41,206 nucleotides of DNA, from assembly GCA_945876095.1 (NCBI GenBank), contig CAMCMP010000026.1, positions 1-41,206 of the forward strand, written 5' to 3'. Position 1 is the first letter of the stretch. Every line of letters begins with the position of its first letter. Position numbers and translations under genes: made by a program. This DNA comes from Chitinophaga pinensis. GTDB taxonomy: Bacteria; Bacteroidota; Bacteroidia; Chitinophagales; Chitinophagaceae. The notes beneath the pieces are model-generated. The model was not told the origin of the DNA. It did no database searches and saw only the letters and a program-made list of their open reading frames with translations. This document shows positions 1 to 8,090 of the stretch, piece by piece.

Positions 1-446
1 ACGATTTCATTGATTCCATCTCCATCTACATCCCATGAGCGAGTAGTTTCTATATTTCCAGTTTCTGCAATATTATGGGATTTCCATTCTTTATCATTTC
101 CAGGATTCTCTCTCCATAATAAAGTCTTTCCAAACCAACCACCAGTTACATAATCCATTTTACCATCTCCATTTACATCAATAGGAATGGTTGAAAAATC
201 ATCATGGTATTCATTGATATGATCTAACTGTGTGATTAAGTGTCTATTTAAATAAAGGGGTCCTTCATACCAGTAGCTACCCGATACAATATCTAACACC
301 TTATCACCATTCACATCAAATACACCTACTGACTCAGGACTCTCTGCTGCAATCATCTGCTTCCTAAATTTCAGTTGACTATATCCTTCAATGGAATAGA
401 AAAAGATAATTAAAATACTTGCGATAAATTGAATATACTTTTTCAT
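1..446 (-). CDS. Secreted FG-GAP/VCBS repeat protein, N-terminal part (runs off the left edge)
   Basis: Reading leftward from an ATG at 446, about 148 codons are open to the window edge, so the C-terminus is missing. The first ~20 residues (MKKYIQFIASILIIFFYS) form a signal peptide. After it come repeated acidic motifs such as VFDVNGDKVLDIV, PIDVNGDGKMDYV and WDVDGDGINEIV, which are the calcium-binding DxNxDGxxD loops of FG-GAP/VCBS beta-propeller repeats. Such proteins are exported and often accompany catabolic or polysaccharide genes; the substrate cannot be told. It lies 75 bases behind the dipeptidase gene on the same strand and is probably the last visible member of that operon. Confidence is high for the repeat family and low for any specific role. 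Confidence 0.82.
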   Translation of the reverse strand, partial: MKKYIQFIASILIIFFYSIEGYSQLKFRKQMIAAESPESVGVFDVNGDKVLDIVSGSYWYEGPLYLNRHLITQLDHINEYHDDFSTIPIDVNGDGKMDYVTGGWFGKTLLWRENPGNDKEWKSHNIAETGNIETTRSWDVDGDGINEI

Positions 447-521
447 AATTTTATTTAAATTAAATTTGAATTTTTATTTTATCAATACTATAATGTTATT
501 GATTGAAAAATATTTGGGTAA

Positions 522-1601
522 TTAAGCCCAAGCATTTTGTAAAAAGCGCAACCAATTTTTATAAAAAATATTCTCGACATCTTCTTTGCCATATCCTCTC
601 TTTTTTAAGAGTCCTTCTAAATTTTTTAAATCACAAATAGTGTCTAAGTCCATCGGAGACTGCTCTGTACCATAAGTGCCATCTAAATCACTTCCAATGG
701 CACAATGAAGTGAGTTTCCAGCAATTTGACAAATGTGATCATAATGATTAATGATGGTTTCAATTTTTATTCCAAATTCTGCCGGATTACTTTTTCTAGG
801 AGTAAAATCTGGTTTCATCATCCAAGCGTCAAAACATCCACCGATGACTGCCTTTCTTTCTATTAAAATTTTAATTTGATCATCAGCAAGCTGTCTTTGG
901 TGAGGCACTAAAGTTCTACAGTTGTGGTGACTTGCCCATAAGTATCCATCAAATAAATCCATTGCCTCTGAAAATCCTTTATCTGTTAAATGAGTTACAT
1001 CTAATATGATATTCAATGCACTCATTTCTTTTAATAAATCTTTTCCCATGAAAGTAAACCCATCGGTAGTGCCTGTTCCTGAACAATATCTTCCAGTGCT
1101 ATAATGTGCAGGACCAATCGCTCTTAATCCATATTGATAAGCTCTATCAAGGTAGGATAAATTAATCAAGGAATCTGCACCTTCTAAACTCAAAATATAT
1201 CCAACGGGCTTTTCTGAATTAGGCTTTGATTCATCCATCCAAATTTTAATATGTTTGTTGAGGGAATCAAGATTATTTATCTGAATCATTTCTCCCTCCG
1301 CCTCCATCGCTTGGTACCATGCAAGTTGAGCCTGAGACATTGCCCAAGCTTGATGAGGCGAATTCCATCCAGCACCGGGTAAATTTCCATTGTTTTGATT
1401 AAATCTGGCGAGTTGTGTAGCTACTACTAATCCAATATTTGCTTTGCGTAGTTCTGGCAAAGAAACGGTTCCCTTTCCTCGATCAATTTTATCGGTCATT
1501 CCTTCCTCCAATTTTCGAATATCGGTTACAGTCATTCTGTAATCTCGATTCCATTCAATTGCATTGGTAGAAATATCTAAATGTGCGTCTATTAAAAACA
1601 T
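522..1601 (-). CDS. M19 family membrane dipeptidase (renal dipeptidase-like)
   Basis: The 359-residue product fits the zinc peptidase M19 family, which hydrolyses dipeptides, including some with D-residues. Visible signatures are the N-terminal HxD metal pair in LIDAHLDIS (His7, Asp9), the bridging glutamate in SLEGAD, the downstream metal or active-site histidines in VTHLTDKGF and ASHHNCR, and GSDLDGTYG near the C-terminus. No signal peptide is visible, so it is probably cytoplasmic, as for many bacterial M19 enzymes. It follows the 3-hydroxyacyl-CoA dehydrogenase gene by 26 bases and likely belongs to the same operon. M19 relatives include amidohydrolases with non-peptide substrates, so the dipeptidase name describes the fold and active site more surely than the physiological substrate. 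Confidence 0.9.
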   Translation of the reverse strand: MFLIDAHLDISTNAIEWNRDYRMTVTDIRKLEEGMTDKIDRGKGTVSLPELRKANIGLVVATQLARFNQNNGNLPGAGWNSPHQAWAMSQAQLAWYQAMEAEGEMIQINNLDSLNKHIKIWMDESKPNSEKPVGYILSLEGADSLINLSYLDRAYQYGLRAIGPAHYSTGRYCSGTGTTDGFTFMGKDLLKEMSALNIILDVTHLTDKGFSEAMDLFDGYLWASHHNCRTLVPHQRQLADDQIKILIERKAVIGGCFDAWMMKPDFTPRKSNPAEFGIKIETIINHYDHICQIAGNSLHCAIGSDLDGTYGTEQSPMDLDTICDLKNLEGLLKKRGYGKEDVENIFYKNWLRFLQNAWA

Positions 1602-1627
1602 ATTTTGATTGTCTAGATAATTTAAAT

Positions 1628-2614
1628 TTATTTTTTCTTTAGTTTTTCTTCTACCACATTGGCAGGATATTTTAAAGCCAAGGCTCTTATATCGTAACTA
1701 AATTCTTGAAAAGTTTCTTCCCATAGCTTCGCCTCTTCCTCAGTATATTTATAAAATCCGTTTGCATTGATCACACCATTACCTCCCGACTTTACAATAT
1801 CATCAATTAATGTTGGAATCGTTGTTTGATTACTCAAGGTGGGTAATAAATCTTTCATTACTGTATGATAGGCAGATACACCCGTTAAATCCATCCATCT
1901 AAAAACACCTACTAAGGTCATCCAATAGCCTGGATTATTTCTACAAGCTCTGTCTACATCTTCTACAGAAGCATAACCGTTTTCTACTAAGTAACAGGCT
2001 TCTCGATACATCGCATACATTAATCGATTGGTGATGAAACCTCTGATATCTTTTCTAACTAGCGTAGGTTCCTTGCCCCATTGGTGAGAAATTTCATATA
2101 AATATTCACCCTTTGCTACATCCGAATTTTCACCACAAATAATTTCTAAAAATCGAGTGGTGTGGGAGGGTTCCGCCCAATGAAGTCCCAAAAATCGTTT
2201 CGGGAATTGAACCTCTTTTTGTAAAATACTTATTGGAATAGCAGAGGTATTGCTCGTTAATATTGCTTCTGGTGAAATTACCTTTTCAATCTTTTGATAA
2301 ACCGATTTTTTTATTGCAATGTTTTCAATGGTACATTCAATCACAATTTCACAATCTTTCAGTAAATCGTAGTCCTCAGAAATAGTAATATTTTCTAAAT
2401 AATAGGCAGGAGCCTGATTGATCATTCCGTCTTCCAAAGATTTTTGCAAGTGAATGTGAATTCTCTTTTCTGCATTTTCTAAATCACTCGAAAGGGGAGC
2501 AATAGCAATTACTTTATGTTTGGCAATTAATAGACAGGTACTGATACTACAACCCATTAGGCCAAGTCCAACTACCCCTACTTTAATATCTTCTGGATGA
2601 ACAGCGTTTTTCAT
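1628..2614 (-). CDS. 3-hydroxyacyl-CoA dehydrogenase family NAD-binding oxidoreductase
   Basis: A 328-residue protein with a Rossmann dinucleotide-binding motif GLGLMG (residues 16-21) and the family's SNTSAIPIS segment, followed by GLHWAEPSH in place of the usual histidine-containing HFFNP motif and the helical C-terminal domain beginning near RGFITNRL. The family oxidises 3-hydroxy groups on acyl-CoA substrates; members of this length also include L-carnitine dehydrogenase and L-gulonate 3-dehydrogenase. The HWAEPSH variation makes a non-CoA hydroxy-acid substrate possible, but that is inference. It sits 19 bases after the SDR gene and 26 bases before the dipeptidase gene, so the three are probably co-transcribed. 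Confidence 0.85.
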   Translation of the reverse strand: MKNAVHPEDIKVGVVGLGLMGCSISTCLLIAKHKVIAIAPLSSDLENAEKRIHIHLQKSLEDGMINQAPAYYLENITISEDYDLLKDCEIVIECTIENIAIKKSVYQKIEKVISPEAILTSNTSAIPISILQKEVQFPKRFLGLHWAEPSHTTRFLEIICGENSDVAKGEYLYEISHQWGKEPTLVRKDIRGFITNRLMYAMYREACYLVENGYASVEDVDRACRNNPGYWMTLVGVFRWMDLTGVSAYHTVMKDLLPTLSNQTTIPTLIDDIVKSGGNGVINANGFYKYTEEEAKLWEETFQEFSYDIRALALKYPANVVEEKLKKK

Positions 2615-2633
2615 TGATTCAATTATTTAAATT

Positions 2634-3377
2634 TTAATAAGTGGCTCTTCCACCTGATAAGTCAAAGGTAAAGCCAGTAGTGAAACTGTTTTGTGGTGAA
2701 ACGATATAGGCCGCTAAATTAGCGGCTTCCTCTAAAGTGCCACACCTTTTCATTGGAATTTTGTCGGTCATATATTTAACTTGTTCAGCTGGCAAGGCAT
2801 CTACCATCGCGGTCTGTATAACTGATGGCGCTAATGCATTTACAGTAATTCCATTTTCCGCATATTCTTTTCCTTGAACCTTTGTCATTCCAATGACTGC
2901 TGCCTTTGAAGCCGAATAGGCTAACATTCCTGCATTTCCTTCTTTTCCAGCAATGGAGGCGATGTGTAAAATTCTACCATAATTTTGTTTCAACATAAAA
3001 GGCAAAACATATTTTGAGGTATAATAAGAACCCATAAAATTTATTTCAAAAACTCGATTTAGATTTTCAGTTTCAGTCTCGTGACTTTTTATATTTGTCT
3101 TTCCAGTAATTCCTGCGCAGTTAATTAGTATATCGATTTTTTCAAAATGGGAATATATCAATTCAATCGTGCTTTTAATTTCTTGTTCAATAGAAACGTC
3201 GGATGAATAGTATCTTGAATTAGCAATATTTTTTAATTCTTTTGGAGTGTCTTTTGACAAATCGAGCAGGGCTAATTTTACTCCATTTTCAGCAAGCGTT
3301 TTAGTAATGACCAATCCTAATCCTGAAGCAGCTCCAGTAATAACCGCTACCTGATCTTTCATTGAATTATTATCCAT
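2634..3377 (-). CDS. SDR family NAD(P)-dependent oxidoreductase (FabG-like)
   Basis: A classical short-chain dehydrogenase of 247 residues. It has the cofactor motif TGAASGLG (residues 14-21), the NCAG motif (86-89), catalytic Ser141, and the YSASK active site with Tyr154 and Lys158. The C-terminus ends in a LSGGRATY-type tail. An aspartate at the end of beta-2 (LLDLS) suggests a preference for NAD(H). It resembles 3-oxoacyl-ACP reductase FabG but lies in a catabolic-looking cluster, so it is more likely a hydroxy-acid or polyol dehydrogenase acting with the adjacent 3-hydroxyacyl-CoA dehydrogenase family enzyme. It is the first gene of the minus-strand run, with a candidate operator at 3412-3425 in its leader. 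Confidence 0.9.
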   Translation of the reverse strand: MDNNSMKDQVAVITGAASGLGLVITKTLAENGVKLALLDLSKDTPKELKNIANSRYYSSDVSIEQEIKSTIELIYSHFEKIDILINCAGITGKTNIKSHETETENLNRVFEINFMGSYYTSKYVLPFMLKQNYGRILHIASIAGKEGNAGMLAYSASKAAVIGMTKVQGKEYAENGITVNALAPSVIQTAMVDALPAEQVKYMTDKIPMKRCGTLEEAANLAAYIVSPQNSFTTGFTFDLSGGRATY

Positions 3378-3411
3378 TAATATATTATTTGAATTGGAAT
3401 ATTTTTTTACA

Positions 3412-3425
3412 TTGACTCAAGTCAA
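3412..3425. promoter_or_regulatory. Inverted repeat, candidate operator of the SDR operon
   Basis: TTGACT-CA-AGTCAA is a 6+6 base perfect inverted repeat with a two-base centre, 35-48 bases before the SDR start codon. A weak -7-like element (TATATTTA on the minus strand, about 3436-3443) lies just upstream, so a protein bound here would sit near the transcription start. No regulator gene is adjacent. The wider stretch 3378-3730 between the divergent genes holds nothing else that I can support. Confidence 0.35.
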
Positions 3426-3730
3426 AATCATTTGCTAAATATAATACTATTCTGATAACTAAAATTATCTCCTATGCTACTCAATTTAACTCTTTCACAT
3501 TGACCTAATTTGCTTGAATATTGGATCTGAAGGTCCAAGAAATTAAGCCTTTTTAAATTGATCAATTTAATTAGCAATTAGAATCACCGAGCCAATCAGA
3601 GAAGCTTTTTTTGGTAGTATATAATAAAATCAATAGATTTAGAAAATCCAAAGTCTTTATTTTTTTGAAATAAATTAGGACTGGATGATTGTTTTAGAAT
3701 TTATTTTAATAAGAATTTAATTGCTACCGT

Positions 3731-4576
3731 ATGAAAAAACCATTTATTATTTATCTTTTGACTGCTTGTGTTTTATTTTCTATGCCTTCTTTTGGTCGGA
3801 TTACTGCAAGTAGTCATTTTTATCAAGATTCAACGAAACCAGCTCTAAGCTTAAAGAGTAATATTTTAAAAATAAATGTTGCTTCATTGGTTTTCAAAAA
3901 TATTTCTTTTCAATACGAAAGAAAAGTATCTACTAGGATTTCAGTTGCTGCGAATGTTCATTTTATACCTTATGGAAAATTACCTTTTTTAACCACATTA
4001 GAAAATATTACTGATGAATCTCTTGTAGGATCGAATGGTGATATACCCAAATTAGGGAGCTTTGGAATAACACCCGAGATGAGATATTATATTGGGAAAA
4101 AGGGAGCTTTACAGGGATTTTATTTAGCACCTTTTATTAATTATACAAATTATAAATCTGAATTTCCTGTTGATTTTAAAGTGAGTGGAGTTATGTTGAC
4201 TAGTTTATTTTCTGGTAATATTTCTACCTTAACTGGAGGCTTGATGTTGGGTGCACAATGGAAACTGAGTAAATCATTCTATTTGGATTGGTGGATAATT
4301 GGTCCCAATTACGGTAAGGCAAAGGGGGATGTAAATGCTACTTATGCTTCCCTGAATAATGATGGTAAAGCAGCATTGGTAGGTCAGATAGAAAATATTA
4401 AATCCGGATTACTAGGATATTATGGAGAGAAAAATTTCAGTACTATTAAGCCAATACCTTTATTTAGTAAAGCCATCGATTCTTATACTGTTGAAAGTTC
4501 TAGCGCGCAAATTAAGACCAATGCTCCATGGGCGGGCTTAAGAGGTTTTGGTTTAAATCTAGGATTTAGGTTTTAA
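3731..4576 (+). CDS. Outer-membrane beta-barrel protein, DUF3575-like
   Basis: A 281-residue exported protein. The first ~25 residues form a signal peptide (KKPFIIYLLTACVLFSM followed by a small-residue cleavage region). The body alternates short hydrophobic strands and turns, including SFQYERKVSTRISVAANV, FGITPEMRYYIGK and a terminal strand ending GFGLNLGFRF. A C-terminal aromatic residue preceded by alternating hydrophobics is the usual outer-membrane insertion signal. The pattern of an early FQYERK strand and a PEMRYY strand is typical of DUF3575 proteins of Bacteroidota, whose function is unknown. It stands alone, divergent from the SDR operon, with more than 500 bases before the next gene. 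Confidence 0.75.
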   Translation: MKKPFIIYLLTACVLFSMPSFGRITASSHFYQDSTKPALSLKSNILKINVASLVFKNISFQYERKVSTRISVAANVHFIPYGKLPFLTTLENITDESLVGSNGDIPKLGSFGITPEMRYYIGKKGALQGFYLAPFINYTNYKSEFPVDFKVSGVMLTSLFSGNISTLTGGLMLGAQWKLSKSFYLDWWIIGPNYGKAKGDVNATYASLNNDGKAALVGQIENIKSGLLGYYGEKNFSTIKPIPLFSKAIDSYTVESSSAQIKTNAPWAGLRGFGLNLGFRF

Positions 4577-5040
4577 TTTTCATTACTCATAGTAACAAAA
4601 CATAAGTGAACATTTAGTTTTATTAGAAATTTTTTAAAGTAATAGATATTTAATATCCTTCTCTTCAACTTTGAGCATCGGTTTTAATGTCTTTTAATCC
4701 GCTACTTAAACTCTAATAAATATTTTCAAATAAAAAGTTCTACTTCGTTTTAAATGGTGCCCCAAATGGTCTATTTAGTAAATAGGTGCCATCTGAATGA
4801 GCTTCTTAATTTTTAATTTATTCAAAAGCTTAATTATGTTAGAACTAGCTAATATTAATTACTAATGATATAAATTATTAAATACGTTAATGAGCTAACC
4901 ACTGTTGTAATTCCAAAAAATTTGATTTTGTTTTCCATAACCTTAATTTTTAATTGTTGAATGATTGTTTGATTGATTTGACTGTCAAAGATTGTGTAGG
5001 TTTAATTTTAATTAAATTTTTAATTTATTAAATTAATTTA
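4577..5040. other. Long non-coding stretch, AT-rich
   Basis: The roughly 630 bases between the barrel gene and the cytochrome-propeller gene (4577-5210) contain no supportable gene on either strand. A small hairpin CTATTT-AGT-AAATAG lies at 4771-4785, and GGTGCC occurs twice around it, but neither resembles a terminator with a T-run. The right-hand part is very AT-rich and leads into the palindrome at 5041-5071. Confidence 0.5.
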
Positions 5041-5071
5041 TTATATGTTATAATTTTATTATTACATATAA
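5041..5071. promoter_or_regulatory. 31-base dyad upstream of the cytochrome-propeller gene
   Basis: Arms TTATATGT (5041-5048) and ACATATAA (5064-5071) enclose a second pair ATAAT (5050-5054) and ATTAT (5058-5062) around TTT, with one T-T mismatch between the two pairs. All 13 paired positions match. The dyad lies 140 bases before the ATG at 5211. It could be a DNA operator or an AT-rich hairpin; the lack of GC pairs argues against a terminator. Confidence 0.35.
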
Positions 5072-5210
5072 CTGTGGGTATTTTTCTCAATTTGTTTAGG
5101 TTCATTTTCAAATAATTCATCTTTACCTATTAATAAAATAGATTCTAACTATTGAATGATTGAGAGTGTATCAAGTAGGGTTAAATCAGTATCTTAGTCA
5201 AAATAATACG

Positions 5211-8087
5211 ATGAAACGGACTTGCCTTCTATTACTTATTTCTGGAGTTTTATTTGCTTTATTTTTTTATGGAACCCCTCAATTACCAATAGGAATTGAT
5301 CACGCGAAAGTGCTCAATAGTCTTAATAAAAAAACCTTGCAAAGAGGTAAAGAAATTTATCAAAGTGCTTGTTTTACTTGCCATGGAGTAAATGGAACAG
5401 CTTCACTTTCTCAGGCAAGATCATTTATTAAGGATCCTATGCGTTTTGGTAATGAGCCTTATGATATGTGGAAGACTATCACCAATGGTGTTGCTATGAT
5501 GCCAGCTCAGTCTTGGATTAGTCCTGCTGAGCGTTATTACGTAATCCAATATATTAGAGAGGAATTTTTTAATAAATTTAATCCTACTCAATATTTTCAA
5601 ATTTCTCAAGACTATCTTTCAAAACTCCCCCGATCAAAAAATACAGTAGAACAAGAATTAGCAGAAGTGAAAGAGGGAGCGCTAAAAGGGTCTCTAAAAT
5701 TTGGACAGGAATGGTTTATGCACAATAAAAGTAATTATGGTTATGCCATTCATTCGTCTTTGAAAGACCTTTCTACTTCTGTACTTACAGTGAAATTAGA
5801 CAAAGAGGTTCATTTAAGCTATGACCTTCTTCGAATGGGGACTGTTGCAGCATGGAGAGGCGATTTAGATTTATCCGAAACTAAGTTTAAGCAATATCGA
5901 GGAGAAGGACAGCCTTTTGTTAAGGGAGTTAGCCTTCCAGGAATCGATAGCTGGCAATGGCTTTATAATAATCGCTTAGATAGTTTAAAAAAATCGACTG
6001 GCATTCGGACCCCTTTACCAAAACAATACCTTCAATATCACGGCCATTATGTTTATCAAAAAGAAGTCGTTCTTTCTTATGCAATATTTGGAAGAGAAAT
6101 TTTGGAATATCCTCAAGTATTTGATAACGAAAATAAAATTGTCATTTCCCAAACTTTAAAAATTGAGCCAGGGACCCAAGAAGAACAATTAATTATTGGT
6201 CAACTTAAAGATAGTACAGCAAATTTTAAAGAGGGCATCCTATCGGTGCAAGGAAAATTTTTGGATAGAACTGCTGGTATCGATGGAAATCTTTTAGTGA
6301 GCATAGCAGAGAAAAAAAATGGAATGCAATCATTTATTGCTGCAGGTATAATAGCTTCTGTACCTGGATTAAAATGGAGTATTGATAATAGTCATCGATT
6401 AATTTTAAATATTCCAGCAGGAAAAGATGCGATAACGGTTAGGGTAATTCGAACTTCAGGAAATGGAAACAGTGACCTTTTGAAATTTGCTTCTTTTTAT
6501 AAAAAGCAATTTGCTATAAAGCAATTTCCCAATTTGGTTCGTATGACTAAAGGTGGTAATTCTTTATGGGCAAATAAAGTAATCACTCATGGCATGACGA
6601 ATATTAGTAGGCCACATTTTGATCCAAAGTATAATAGTGATTCTGATAGATTGTCGCCTAATAAGATGGTTGATATTCCAAGCGATTATCCCTATACAGT
6701 TGACGATATCGCATTGCCATTTGATAATCCATACAATGCTTGGGTAAGGCCTACCTCAGTAGGATTTATGAGTGATGGTCGTTTATTGACTGGCACTTAT
6801 ACTGGCGATGTTTGGATGGCTCGGGGTGTAGATAATAACCTGAAAAAAATCACTTGGCAAAGAATTGCAACCGGACTTTACGAGCCTATGGGATTAAAAG
6901 TAGTAAGAGATCAAATATTTGTAACCTGCAGAAATGGGATTATTAAATTGAATGATTTTAATCAAGATGGCGAAACAGATTTTTATGAAGTCTTTCATGC
7001 TGACCAGGATGTATCAAATTTTTTCCATGCATTTAATTTTGGATTGGAAACAGATAGTAAAGGCAATTTTTATTATGCTAAACCTGGAGAATATACTGAC
7101 AATAAAGATCCTGGTAATTTAATAAAGATTTCACCCGATGGAAAAAAATGGGAGAGTATTGCAACTGGCTTTCGTGTAAATAATGGAGTTACAGCAACAC
7201 CGGGTGATAGAGTTTTTGTGAGTGATAATCAAGGCAACTGGATGCCGGCTAATAAAATAAATTTGGTTGAAAAAGGAAAATTTTATGGTTATGTACCTAA
7301 CCTTGCTCAGGGTGGTTGGAGCCCTAATGGTGCAGTTTTTCGCAAAGAGGATATTGTAAAAGGAGTGATTCGGCCTGAAATAGTAAAAGTGCCTGAAAGC
7401 TTTAGTCCTCCTGCATTGTGGATACCTCAAGAATTTGATAATTCTCCAGGTGGAGGTGTTTGGAGTGATCCATCTTGGGGACCGCTTGGTGATCATTTTA
7501 TACATACTAGTTATGGCAAAGGCTGGCTATATTATTTTCTTCCTCATTCGGTAGGTGAAATTACACAGGGTGCAATGGTAGCATTGCCTTTTCAAATGGA
7601 TGCAGGTATTCAACGAGCCTCTTTTAATCCAGTAGATAAGCAATTGTATACTACGGGTTTGACTGGTTGGGATGATGGAGTTGCTACCAAATATGGAGTA
7701 CTCAGTCGCATTCGTGCCACCGGTACTAAGGGGCATATTATTTTAGATGCGAAAGTGGTTAAAGGAGGTATTGAATTGAAATTCAATTTTGATTTAGATA
7801 AAGAAGATTTTAAAAATATTTCAAATTATTTAATTGATCAATGGAATTATAGATGGGCTAGTAGCTATGGCTCGGCAGATTATTCAGTAAAAAACCCTGG
7901 AAAGAAAGGTATCGATTCAGTAAATATTGAAAAAGTAATTCTTAACACAGATAATCAAACTGTTTTCTTAAAGATTCCAGAATTAACAGAAGTGAATACG
8001 CTGCGTATAAGGTTTACCGTTAGGGCTGCTGATGGAATCGCTGTTAAGAACACAGTTTATATGACTGTTAATAAAGTGCCTAATTGA
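5211..8087 (+). CDS. Secreted cytochrome c / sorbosone-dehydrogenase-like propeller protein
   Basis: I start at ATG 5211 because it opens directly into a signal peptide (MKRTCLLLLISGVLFALFF); a TTG at 5160 would add 17 hydrophilic residues. The product is 958 residues. A class I cytochrome c domain covers roughly residues 40-130, with heme motif CFTCH at 54-58 and a candidate axial methionine in AMMPAQ. A middle region (about 150-480) resembles the DUF6797-type module often found next to such domains. The rest is a beta-propeller like those of glucose/sorbosone dehydrogenases (VRPTSVGFMSDGRL, GLYEPMGLKV), ending in an immunoglobulin-like beta segment. It probably passes electrons from a periplasmic oxidation to the respiratory chain; the substrate is unknown. 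It ends 3 bases from the convergent, modularly similar gene. Confidence 0.8.
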   Translation: MKRTCLLLLISGVLFALFFYGTPQLPIGIDHAKVLNSLNKKTLQRGKEIYQSACFTCHGVNGTASLSQARSFIKDPMRFGNEPYDMWKTITNGVAMMPAQSWISPAERYYVIQYIREEFFNKFNPTQYFQISQDYLSKLPRSKNTVEQELAEVKEGALKGSLKFGQEWFMHNKSNYGYAIHSSLKDLSTSVLTVKLDKEVHLSYDLLRMGTVAAWRGDLDLSETKFKQYRGEGQPFVKGVSLPGIDSWQWLYNNRLDSLKKSTGIRTPLPKQYLQYHGHYVYQKEVVLSYAIFGREILEYPQVFDNENKIVISQTLKIEPGTQEEQLIIGQLKDSTANFKEGILSVQGKFLDRTAGIDGNLLVSIAEKKNGMQSFIAAGIIASVPGLKWSIDNSHRLILNIPAGKDAITVRVIRTSGNGNSDLLKFASFYKKQFAIKQFPNLVRMTKGGNSLWANKVITHGMTNISRPHFDPKYNSDSDRLSPNKMVDIPSDYPYTVDDIALPFDNPYNAWVRPTSVGFMSDGRLLTGTYTGDVWMARGVDNNLKKITWQRIATGLYEPMGLKVVRDQIFVTCRNGIIKLNDFNQDGETDFYEVFHADQDVSNFFHAFNFGLETDSKGNFYYAKPGEYTDNKDPGNLIKISPDGKKWESIATGFRVNNGVTATPGDRVFVSDNQGNWMPANKINLVEKGKFYGYVPNLAQGGWSPNGAVFRKEDIVKGVIRPEIVKVPESFSPPALWIPQEFDNSPGGGVWSDPSWGPLGDHFIHTSYGKGWLYYFLPHSVGEITQGAMVALPFQMDAGIQRASFNPVDKQLYTTGLTGWDDGVATKYGVLSRIRATGTKGHIILDAKVVKGGIELKFNFDLDKEDFKNISNYLIDQWNYRWASSYGSADYSVKNPGKKGIDSVNIEKVILNTDNQTVFLKIPELTEVNTLRIRFTVRAADGIAVKNTVYMTVNKVPN

Positions 8088-8090
8088 TTT

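Noticed and set aside
4741..4790. Two GGTGCC copies around a small CTATTT-AGT-AAATAG hairpin
   Set aside because: The repeats are only six bases and the hairpin has few pairs; there is no sign of an insertion element or a terminator.
7131..7736. Two minus-strand open frames inside the heme-propeller gene
   Set aside because: They are antisense shadows of the propeller domain with no motif or start context.
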